From Tropicibacter sp. R16_0 (GTDB taxonomy: Bacteria > Pseudomonadota > Alphaproteobacteria > Rhodobacterales > Rhodobacteraceae), in contig NZ_JAGHRE010000015.1 of NCBI RefSeq assembly GCF_017743935.1, positions 31,371 through 95,370 of the forward strand: DNA of 64,000 bases, written 5' to 3'. Below are positions 43,326-51,062 of this stretch, in pieces. Position numbers and translations under genes: made by a program. Under the pieces are notes generated by a model. That model ran no database searches. It was not told where the DNA came from and saw nothing but the letters and a program-made list of their open reading frames with translations. Numbering within the stretch: position 1 is the stretch's first letter; every line of letters starts with the position of its first letter.

Positions 43326-45695
43326 CTAATTCGCTGGCGCTTTGGGGCGCGGCAATGCTGACGAAGCGGGTGCGCCGGATATCTCATATTCTGCAAGCTT
43401 GCTCGCCGCCACTGCCCGAACCTCGGGGCTTGCATTTGCATTTCCGGAAAGAGCCGTCAAAGCAGTCGCGGTTTCGTCCGCCACGATTGACTGCAAGAGA
43501 GCCAGTGTCTCAACCTCAGGGGGCGTCGCGTTTACAAGAGATGTGATCATCACGTCTATCGTCTCGGCCAAGCTCAGCTGGGAGTCATCAAGCGCATACT
43601 GGATCATGAGACGTTGTGCGCGGTCTGGAGCCATCAAAGGACCAACGACAGCCGCTGCGAGCGAGCGGGCCGCTGACAAGGTATCCACCGCGCTCCCAGA
43701 CCGTCCGATGATCTCATCCGTGCTGGGCGGCATGCGCTCTGGTTGCGGGCCGATCAGTGCAATGACCTCGGGCGAAATGGCCAATGCTTCGGGTCGCAAG
43801 GCAGCCATCAGCCGCTCGAGGACTGCGCGCTGCGTGTCGGCATCGACATAAGTAAATGGCTCACCGGTTTCGCCGCGCCGCGTGAAATCCTCATGGAAGC
43901 CGCCGATGTTCTTGACCCCGCGGTCCAGCGCAGTGCGATGATAGTAATACGCAAACTGGAAGTTATCGCGGAGGCGTCCATAGAAGTCGCCTTCATTCAC
44001 TGATCTCTCGCCAAAGTTCGCCAACATTATGTTTCGTTGGGCCATGTGGGCATCCAGCTGCTCTACCGGATCGGCGTAGTCATCATATTCGTTCCACCGG
44101 GCATCCGCCTCTGTTGTCAGGATCAGGCCTTGTGCGCGCATATCCTCGATGATCGCGTTAAGCCCTTCCGCTTCCTCGCTCTCCGAAAACGGCGTGTAGA
44201 GGTAGCGGATCATGGCAAGGTCATATGGGCCTATGCCCTGCGTGTGCCACTCGGCAAAGCTGAGCTTTCCGGCATCGGTGATGTCAAACCGGGGCGCCAT
44301 CACATAGTCCATGATCGAAGACTGTCCGGCGACTGACGCGCTCATGTTATGACCCAGTCCAAGGCCGTGGCCGATTTCATGGAGCGACAGCATACGAATG
44401 CGATAAGCGGCATATTCTTCTTGCGACGGCCTGATCTCGCCTGGGTCGTCAGGGTCAATTGCACTGCGCATCATGGCCCACATGTTCGCATGGTATTGCG
44501 GCCTATGACTGTCAATCCGAACTTTGAACGACAGGATTTCACCCGTTTCCTGGTCCAGGAACGTTTCGCCCTGTGCCACCGAACGTGTTTCATCTTCAGA
44601 CCAAAACACGTAATTCGTCCGAACATCGAGCGGATCCACGCTCTCGTCAGCGACTTCCACGCGAATGGCGTTGCTGTACCCGGCCACTTCGAAGGCGTCG
44701 CCCCAATCAAGTGCCGCATCACGGATCGCGTTCATGTAAGGTTCGGGAATGCGTGGATCGAGGTAGACCGTGATCGGATTGATCGGATCACTCACATCGG
44801 CCGACGGGTCACTTTTCTCCAATCGGAAACGGTTCACCAGATGGACCCGGCGCGGCTCATCTGCCGCTGCGGCGGTATCGAAATAGGCGATGCCGATTGT
44901 GCCAAAGTTCACTCTGATCGCACCAAAGTTGCCCGACGCGATCAAGGGGTGTCCAACACGTGGACGCATCCCCTCCGGCGGGCGAACAAAGGCGTGGCGC
45001 ACCCGGATGGTCATGGATTTTGCGTCGGGAATGACCCTGTTCAAGGCCGCACTGGGCGCTGGGTTTGCAAAGGTCAGAACCGTCTGCACTTCTGTGTGGT
45101 CGGCCAGAGCTTCAGAGTTCTTCATATCCACGAAGCTACGCGTGGGATCCAATGCAACTGTCTGTCCACCTCCGATCTGAGCTTGCAGAGCATGCCCGCC
45201 TGCATCCAGCGCCGACAGTGGCGAAGTGTCGATCAGAAGGCACTCCTCTGACGCATGCACAACGGGCAACATGGCAAGGATGGACGTGGACACCTGATCT
45301 TCAAGCAACTGGCCAAAGATAGGGTCCCGCCCAACTTCCCGGAACCGTCGGTTGCGCAGTTCCAATGCCACTTGTTGTCCCACACGCTCGAACCTCACAA
45401 GCCCGGCTTTGTACCCCCAGAAATCCTCATCCAGCCCCAATGAGCCCCCGCCAGCGACAGCACCTGCCAGAAAGACATCCATTGCGGCAGGCGAGCTTGC
45501 GCCATAGGGGAAATACAGCGCCTCTGCGGATAGGTCGTGGATTTCCATAAGCACGCGACCCGTGCTTTCTTCAATTTGGAGCGGCAGAAAGTCCCCCGAG
45601 GATCCGCCCATGCACTCATGGTCAGCCTGATTTGCCAAAGCAGGCAACGCGCCCACGCAAAACAGAGCGGCGAAGGTTGTGATAAAGGTCTTCAT
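43326..45695 (-). CDS. Exported HExxH zinc metalloprotease
   Basis: The 789-residue protein has a signal peptide (MKTFITTFAALFCVGALPAL) and, near residue 440, LHEIGHGLGLGHNM, the extended HExxHxxGxxH zinc motif of metzincin-like enzymes. A Met-turn-like SSIMDYVM follows. The preceding domain (MDVFLAGAVAGGGSLGLDED, then NFGTIGIAYFD) resembles the N-terminal DUF5117/DUF5118 regions of bacterial DUF4953 metallopeptidases. The C-terminal 200 residues are helical. The ATG at 45695 is chosen for the signal peptide; the frame extends to 45776. It belongs to the exported hydrolase block. Confidence 0.85.
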   Translation of the reverse strand: MKTFITTFAALFCVGALPALANQADHECMGGSSGDFLPLQIEESTGRVLMEIHDLSAEALYFPYGASSPAAMDVFLAGAVAGGGSLGLDEDFWGYKAGLVRFERVGQQVALELRNRRFREVGRDPIFGQLLEDQVSTSILAMLPVVHASEECLLIDTSPLSALDAGGHALQAQIGGGQTVALDPTRSFVDMKNSEALADHTEVQTVLTFANPAPSAALNRVIPDAKSMTIRVRHAFVRPPEGMRPRVGHPLIASGNFGAIRVNFGTIGIAYFDTAAAADEPRRVHLVNRFRLEKSDPSADVSDPINPITVYLDPRIPEPYMNAIRDAALDWGDAFEVAGYSNAIRVEVADESVDPLDVRTNYVFWSEDETRSVAQGETFLDQETGEILSFKVRIDSHRPQYHANMWAMMRSAIDPDDPGEIRPSQEEYAAYRIRMLSLHEIGHGLGLGHNMSASVAGQSSIMDYVMAPRFDITDAGKLSFAEWHTQGIGPYDLAMIRYLYTPFSESEEAEGLNAIIEDMRAQGLILTTEADARWNEYDDYADPVEQLDAHMAQRNIMLANFGERSVNEGDFYGRLRDNFQFAYYYHRTALDRGVKNIGGFHEDFTRRGETGEPFTYVDADTQRAVLERLMAALRPEALAISPEVIALIGPQPERMPPSTDEIIGRSGSAVDTLSAARSLAAAVVGPLMAPDRAQRLMIQYALDDSQLSLAETIDVMITSLVNATPPEVETLALLQSIVADETATALTALSGNANASPEVRAVAASKLAEYEISGAPASSALPRPKAPAN

Positions 45696-45738
45696 TATTT
45701 GTTCTCGTTTTCTGAAAATACGCCCCTTAGAGCGCGCA

Positions 45739-46509
45739 CTAATACTGGTCGGCGGTTGCGGCTTGCCTGGCCTCAAGCCTTCGAATGAGCTCTTCGCTCC
45801 AGCCCGACACCCGCGAGGAGGACGGCCCGGCGGCTTTCTCGGTCAAAAACGATTCAACCGCCACGACATCCATGGCAAAGGTGGCTTCAAGCGTCTGGAT
45901 CCCATCCACAACCATCAAGCGACGCTTGTCTGGCTCGATCCGCAGTTGCCCCGTGATGACCACCGGTTCGTGAAGGATGCGCGGCGACCAATCGTCAGAC
46001 AGGCGCAAGCGGACGAGTTGGTTGGCAGGAGGTGGCGGAACATGGCTGCACATGCCACGTTGTGGCACAAGATAGGCCATTGGTGTGCCGTCGGCATCCG
46101 GAGGTGCCGCTATCGCAAAACCTGCCAGCGAGACTTGTACCCCATCAAGCGCTGGGTTGCCCGCCGACGCCGCGCGTTCGCGCCGCTCGGTAACAATCCA
46201 TCTCTGTGAAACCAGCCAATCGGCATCGATCCCCTCGTTTTTGAGAAGCGTATTTGCCTCGCCAATCTGCGCGGCAATCGCTGCCCGTTCATCATCACTG
46301 ACGGTGCTTGCTTCGAGACGCTCCTCCAATCTCACTTTCGTCCGGAGTGCAGACAGCTGCTCGTATGACAAATCCAGAAACGGGTCTTCGTAGGACTGGG
46401 CGTCGCTGTCTATTAAGTCACTCCATGCGATCCGGTCCCGCTCGGCCAAAACCGGGCCAGTACCAAGGCACAAAATCAGTGCCGCAAGAAAAGCGCGCAT
46501 CGCGGTCAC
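45739..46509 (-). CDS. Exported DUF3299-type protein
   Basis: The product (256 residues) starts with a signal peptide (MRAFLAALILCLGTGPVLA). Its C-terminal domain contains YLVPQRGMCSHVPPPPANQL, the diagnostic Cys-x-His-x-PPPPANQ segment of DUF3299. The middle is a helical stretch with many Glu and Arg. The GTG at 46509 and the ATG at 46500 are both possible starts; GTG overlaps the amidohydrolase stop by 4 bp. Function unknown; the Cys and His could bind a metal. Position implies co-expression with the metalloprotease, 43 bp downstream. Confidence 0.75.
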   Translation of the reverse strand: MTAMRAFLAALILCLGTGPVLAERDRIAWSDLIDSDAQSYEDPFLDLSYEQLSALRTKVRLEERLEASTVSDDERAAIAAQIGEANTLLKNEGIDADWLVSQRWIVTERRERAASAGNPALDGVQVSLAGFAIAAPPDADGTPMAYLVPQRGMCSHVPPPPANQLVRLRLSDDWSPRILHEPVVITGQLRIEPDKRRLMVVDGIQTLEATFAMDVVAVESFLTEKAAGPSSSRVSGWSEELIRRLEARQAATADQY

Positions 46510-47906
46510 CCCCCGAGCGTGTTCTTGTAGATCACGCCGTCTTTCATGATGAGGAGAATGGGTTCAACTTCTGGGCCGCGAGGTGCAGCATCCAACCACT
46601 CGGAGTTGCCACCAATTACCGTGATATCCTCCAGAGGATTGCCGTCAACGATGATGATGTCAGCAAGGGCACCTTCTTCGATCACGCCGATTTTGCCGTC
46701 ATACGGATTGTTTTCACCGGTGAGCGCGGCCACCTCGCCGCCGTAGGACGTCATTGCCCGAAGGGCTTCAAGGTTGCCAATACCGTTCGCAAGAGCCCAT
46801 TTTTCATGATCAAGATGCGACCGCATCGGCGCACCGGTTGTGAACACGATGTCGGAGTTGAACACGACCTTCGGCTTAACCTCTTTCAAAACGTCAAACA
46901 AATTCGCGCTGTCTCTCATGAATCTCTGAACCTTAGGGTATTGCGGACCCTCCGGATTGCCGTAGACAGGATGCTTGAGCAGATCCGGGTTCATGCCAGC
47001 CACGTTCGGCGAAATAAATGCGCCTTCCTCCTTCATGCGCTGTGCTGTTTCCACTGATATGAACTGCGCATGGTCAAACACTTTGATCCCCGCATCCAAC
47101 CCGCGCTGGATGTGATCGTCCAGGTAAACATGCGCGGCGACATAGGTGTCCCAATTGGCCGCCTCTTCGACTGCGGCTTCAACCTCCTCCATGCTGAATT
47201 GCAATGAATGAAGGGGATCTTTTTCAGAAGATACACCACCACCGATCATGATTTTGAGATAGTCGGCCCCACCGGCGAAGTTGGAGCGCGATACGCCACG
47301 CACCTCGTCGACACCATCTGCAATGCGGGAGATGCCAAGCCGCACCGTGTTGCTGATTGGACGGTCAAACTGACCAACCGCGCCACTTTCTGAACGAAAA
47401 TCGCCGTGGCCGGACGTTTGAGAAATGAAACCGCCTGCCGTGTAAATGCGCGGCCCTGCGATTAGGCCATTGTCGATCACGCGTCGCATACCCTGATGCA
47501 TACCGCCCATGTCACGAATAGTCGTGAACCCGTTCTTTAACCACTCTTGCGCTGCGTAGACCGCATAGGCGCCGATCTCTTCCCATGTCGCGTTCTCCAG
47601 CGCGAGAGGTCCACCGGGGAGCATGAGGTTAAAGTGCGTATGACTGTCGATCAGGCCCGGCATCAAGGTATGCCCACCACCATCGATGACGGTGGCATCA
47701 GGCGCTTCTATTGCCTCGGTGGAGATTTCTTTTATCAAATTGCCTTCGATCAGAACGCTTGCATTCTCGACGCGTTGCTCGTTCACACCGTCAAACACAT
47801 AGACGTTTACGAACAGTGTCTGCGGCAAAGCTTCATTTGCAGCAGCGCTTCCGGCCGCCATTGTGTAGATTCCAAAGATTGCAAAAATTTTGGTAAGAAA
47901 TTGCAA
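46506..47906 (-). CDS. Exported amidohydrolase, imidazolonepropionase-like, copy A
   Basis: The 466-residue enzyme has a signal peptide and an amidohydrolase barrel with GLIDSHTHFN (first HxH metal ligands), ISQTSGHGD, a lysine-containing ADYLKIMIGGG, YVAAHVYLDD and VFNSDIVFTT (final Asp). A small beta domain closes around EEGALADIIIVDGNPLEDI. Relatives include Xaa-Pro and Xaa-Arg dipeptidases of marine bacteria. The start is TTG at 47906 because AAGGAGA lies eight bases upstream and translation then opens MQFLTKIFAIFGIYTMAAGS. A longer frame to 47978 overlaps the upstream gene. It is a paralogue of the next gene. Confidence 0.85.
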   Translation of the reverse strand: MQFLTKIFAIFGIYTMAAGSAAANEALPQTLFVNVYVFDGVNEQRVENASVLIEGNLIKEISTEAIEAPDATVIDGGGHTLMPGLIDSHTHFNLMLPGGPLALENATWEEIGAYAVYAAQEWLKNGFTTIRDMGGMHQGMRRVIDNGLIAGPRIYTAGGFISQTSGHGDFRSESGAVGQFDRPISNTVRLGISRIADGVDEVRGVSRSNFAGGADYLKIMIGGGVSSEKDPLHSLQFSMEEVEAAVEEAANWDTYVAAHVYLDDHIQRGLDAGIKVFDHAQFISVETAQRMKEEGAFISPNVAGMNPDLLKHPVYGNPEGPQYPKVQRFMRDSANLFDVLKEVKPKVVFNSDIVFTTGAPMRSHLDHEKWALANGIGNLEALRAMTSYGGEVAALTGENNPYDGKIGVIEEGALADIIIVDGNPLEDITVIGGNSEWLDAAPRGPEVEPILLIMKDGVIYKNTLGG

Positions 47907-47974
47907 TTTGAAGCTCTCCTTCTGGCGAAAAATGGGGGCGCGGGGTGCCGAGGTTTTTTCACCCCGCGCGACAC

Positions 47975-49393
47975 TCATTCGAGTGTATTTTTGTAGATCA
48001 CGCCGTCTTTCATGATCAGATCCATGGCAGGAATGTCACCCGGCTTTCGGTCCGGCGCTTCGAACAGCGCTTCGCTCCCGCCGATCAACGTGATGTCTTC
48101 CAGCGGGTTACCGTCAATCAACAGAATGTCCGCGTAGGCACCTTCTTGGATGACCCCAATTGGACCCGCAGGATACGGGTTCAAAAGGCCGGTCAGCGCT
48201 GCGAGATCCCCACCGATGGACGTCATGGATTTCAGCGTCTGGAGATTGCCGAATTTATCAGCCCAGAACCAGATTTCATGGTCCCGGTTCCGCATCGCGT
48301 TTGCGGGTGTCACTGTCACCGTATCCACACCAAAGGTGGTCTTTTCCATCAGCTTCGGGAACTTCAGAAGGATGTCTGGAATCCGTGCCATGCCTTCGGC
48401 AACCTGCAAGGACTTGGATTTGTTGACAGAAGGTTCCGGCCCGAACGTGCGTTCAATCGCTTCCAGGGACGACACCGAGAGCTGGGGATTATAGAAAACC
48501 CCTGCCTCTTCCATCATCGCTGCGGTTTCTTCATCGAGAAACTGCCCATGCATGATTTCTCCGAGTCCAAGTCGCAGCCCACGCTGAATGTCTGAGGGGT
48601 TGTTCACGTGGGCGGTCGCATAGGTGCCCCACGCTGCGGACGCTTCGACAACGGCACGGACTTCGTCATCGGTCCCTTGCACGGTGTGCAGCGGGTCTTT
48701 GGAGGAAAACACGCCGCCACTCAGCATCATTTTGTTGAAGACAGCCCCATTCGCCAGATTCTGCCGCGCGGCGCTGAGAGTCGCGTCATAGCCGTCCACG
48801 ATATGTGTCATGCCCAGTGTTGCGGCTTTGAACGTGTACCGGTCATCAAGGCGTGTTTGGCCCCGCAGGCGAAAGTCCCCGTGGCCAGAGGTTTGGCTGA
48901 TAACCGCACCTGAGGCATAGATGCGCGGGCCGATGGCATCCCCGCGGTCAATCGCCCGCTTGATCCCGTCTTGAGTGGCACCGGGATCTCTCACAGTCGT
49001 AAAGCCGTCCATCAAAAGGCTTTGTGCGGCGTATGCCGCCATGGCGCCGATTTCCTGCCAATCGCGCGATTCAATCGTGTCATAGCCACCGACCATGTGC
49101 TGTAAGTTCAAATGAACATGGCTTTCGATTAGTCCAGGCATCAGCGTCCGTCCGCCGCCATCGATGATTTCGGCGTTGGCCACAGCCAAGGGTTCGTCGG
49201 ATACTTCGGCGATCAAATTGCCTACGACAAGGACATTGGCATTCTTGATTAGTTCGGGGTTTCTCCCGTCAAATACCTCAACATTGGTGAACAGGATCCG
49301 GGTTTCTTCCTGCTGTGCGAATGCGGCACTGGACATCACAACACTCGCCGCCAATGCGACAGAGGCTAGTGCAGTCTTCACCTTGATCGTCAT
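47975..49393 (-). CDS. Exported amidohydrolase, imidazolonepropionase-like, copy B
   Basis: The 472-residue enzyme has a signal peptide ending near SAAFAQ and aligns along its length with copy A. It shows GLIESHVHLNL (HxH), ISQTSGHGDFR, FNKMMLSGGV in place of the carboxylated-Lys segment, YATAHVNNP and VDTVTVTPAN near the last metal ligand. The same C-terminal signature DILLIDGNPLEDITLIGG is present. GGAG precedes the ATG at 49393; upstream ATGs at 49405 and 49408 are less well placed. It is the first gene of the leftward hydrolase block and faces the AraC regulator. Confidence 0.85.
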   Translation of the reverse strand: MTIKVKTALASVALAASVVMSSAAFAQQEETRILFTNVEVFDGRNPELIKNANVLVVGNLIAEVSDEPLAVANAEIIDGGGRTLMPGLIESHVHLNLQHMVGGYDTIESRDWQEIGAMAAYAAQSLLMDGFTTVRDPGATQDGIKRAIDRGDAIGPRIYASGAVISQTSGHGDFRLRGQTRLDDRYTFKAATLGMTHIVDGYDATLSAARQNLANGAVFNKMMLSGGVFSSKDPLHTVQGTDDEVRAVVEASAAWGTYATAHVNNPSDIQRGLRLGLGEIMHGQFLDEETAAMMEEAGVFYNPQLSVSSLEAIERTFGPEPSVNKSKSLQVAEGMARIPDILLKFPKLMEKTTFGVDTVTVTPANAMRNRDHEIWFWADKFGNLQTLKSMTSIGGDLAALTGLLNPYPAGPIGVIQEGAYADILLIDGNPLEDITLIGGSEALFEAPDRKPGDIPAMDLIMKDGVIYKNTLE

Positions 49394-49610
49394 GTTGGTC
49401 TCCATCAATTCGAAAAGAATGTAACTTTCGCCACCTTAAAGGCGAATCGCACATGTAGCTTTTCAAACGAGATTGTAGACAGGCCTCAGAATATTGCCTG
49501 ACACTTTGGCCGGTACTCAGAATTAGATTTGGCAAACTGCAAGGTTTGTGGATTTTTCGGTAGGTTTTGCGACCATCTCCAGATTAACAGTCAGGTGACA
49601 GGAGACGCAG
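49394..49610. promoter_or_regulatory. Divergent promoter region of hydrolase block and AraC gene
   Basis: A 217-bp, relatively AT-rich spacer that must drive the amidohydrolase operon leftward and the AraC-type gene rightward. No clear operator pair could be fixed by eye. Confidence 0.45.
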
Positions 49611-50639
49611 ATGAGCATCGAACCCGATAATAGCTCTGAACAATCAATACCGCTGGTCCGGGCGTCCGTGGCCGCGCCTGTGATCGCTGCCTTGCGCAAA
49701 GTCGGGGTCGAGCCAGCCTTTGTTTTGGACCCTTTGGGGCTCAACGAAGCGCAGGTTATGGATCGTCAGAAGTTCCTGCCGCATGACACTGTCTATCGGA
49801 TCTACAATGCGGTTGCCGATGCCACATCGCCGGACTTCTGCGGCAAGGTGGGCCAGTCAGTCGATCTGATCCAGTTCCTTCCTCTCGGTGACATGCTGGC
49901 AGAGGCGCTGACCCTGGGGGACTTCCTCACCCGCTATACCCAAGCGGTTTCAAAAGAGTCCAACGCGGTCACTCAGTCATTGTTCGTGGAAGGTGATCAT
50001 ACCTACTTCAGCGCCAAGCGAAACTTCAGGGTGTCAACCTCACCCGGTCAGACGGATGCATTTCTGAGCAGTATCTGGGTATCACTACTGCACAGAGTGA
50101 TGGATTTCAGGTGGGACCCGAGCCAGATCATCCTGCGGGTCAGCGACCCTGATGCGCTACCGCGGCAGTTCCATGGTGTTCACCCCATCAAGTGCGGCCA
50201 CCAGGGTTTTTCAATACGCTTTCCTTCGAGTTGGCTGAGCCACCGACTGGCCCCTGAAGTCTTGGAAAATGGCCCAGATTTGAGCATCAGCGATGATGAT
50301 CTCGCAGCACCTCAGGATTTTCTGGCCGGGCTCGAAAGCCTCATCCGATTTCACCTTGCCGATCCCGGTTTCGGGGTTGATGAATTGGCCAGCCTTTGCG
50401 GGTTTCATCGGGAAACACTAAACAATCGGCTGGCGCCCTATGGTCAATCCGCCTCACAGGTGATTGTCAGCATCAAGCTATCAGAAGCTAAAAAGCTCCT
50501 CGGTGAGGAGCACAGGACCGTCAGTGAAACCGCCCTGCGGTTGGGATACGCAGACCCGACAGCCTTTTCGCGGGCCTTCCGGAAATGGACAGGCATGTCG
50601 CCGGCAGCTTTCAGGAAATCGGCAAAGGAAAATCAGTAA
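49611..50639 (+). CDS. AraC-family transcriptional regulator
   Basis: The 342-residue protein has an N-terminal effector domain of the OruR/ArgR type (IPLVRASVAAPVIAALRKVG, with FLPLGDMLAEALTLGDFLTR). A C-terminal pair of helix-turn-helix motifs follows (VDELASLCGFHRETLNNRLA and TVSETALRLGYADPTAFSRA). It probably activates the divergent amidohydrolase/peptidase operon in response to a breakdown product. GGAGA lies upstream of the ATG. Its TAA overlaps the ATG of the DoxX-like gene. Confidence 0.88.
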   Translation: MSIEPDNSSEQSIPLVRASVAAPVIAALRKVGVEPAFVLDPLGLNEAQVMDRQKFLPHDTVYRIYNAVADATSPDFCGKVGQSVDLIQFLPLGDMLAEALTLGDFLTRYTQAVSKESNAVTQSLFVEGDHTYFSAKRNFRVSTSPGQTDAFLSSIWVSLLHRVMDFRWDPSQIILRVSDPDALPRQFHGVHPIKCGHQGFSIRFPSSWLSHRLAPEVLENGPDLSISDDDLAAPQDFLAGLESLIRFHLADPGFGVDELASLCGFHRETLNNRLAPYGQSASQVIVSIKLSEAKKLLGEEHRTVSETALRLGYADPTAFSRAFRKWTGMSPAAFRKSAKENQ

Positions 50640-51007
50640 TGGCCCTGAACATTATCATCGGTTTGTTATCCGCCTTCTTTCTGTTTGCCAGCTCGATCAA
50701 GATGTTTGGCTGGCAAAAGAAGGTCTTCGAAATCCAATTGGACATGTTCAAGAGCTACGGTCTGAACAGGCAGATCATGTTCCTGGTAGGCTGTGCCGAA
50801 CTGTTCGGCGCCATCGCCATCTGGTTCCAGGGCTCCTGGGTAGGTCCCTTGGGTGCACTTGCCCTGCTGGGCACTTCCATCGGCGCGATCTTCTGCCACC
50901 TTTTCTTCGACACCTGGAAACAAGGCGTTCCAGCGATGGTGACAGGGGTATTTTCGGCAGCCGTTACATGGAGAGGGTTTGAACAGTTGTTAGGGGTTCT
51001 TGCCTGA
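50639..51007 (+). CDS. DoxX-family membrane protein
   Basis: The 122-residue protein has four membrane helices and DoxX-like features (LFASSIKMFGWQKKVFEIQL, CAELFGAIAIW). DoxX proteins are small inner-membrane proteins of poorly known function, some linked to redox stress. The ATG shares a base with the AraC stop, so the two are co-translated. It may be a target-linked accessory of the regulator and not related to AsmA downstream. Confidence 0.75.
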   Translation: MALNIIIGLLSAFFLFASSIKMFGWQKKVFEIQLDMFKSYGLNRQIMFLVGCAELFGAIAIWFQGSWVGPLGALALLGTSIGAIFCHLFFDTWKQGVPAMVTGVFSAAVTWRGFEQLLGVLA

Positions 51008-51062
51008 ACATTGCTTTGCTCCAAATCTCAGAAGACTCAGGTACGTTGGAATAGGAAGAACA

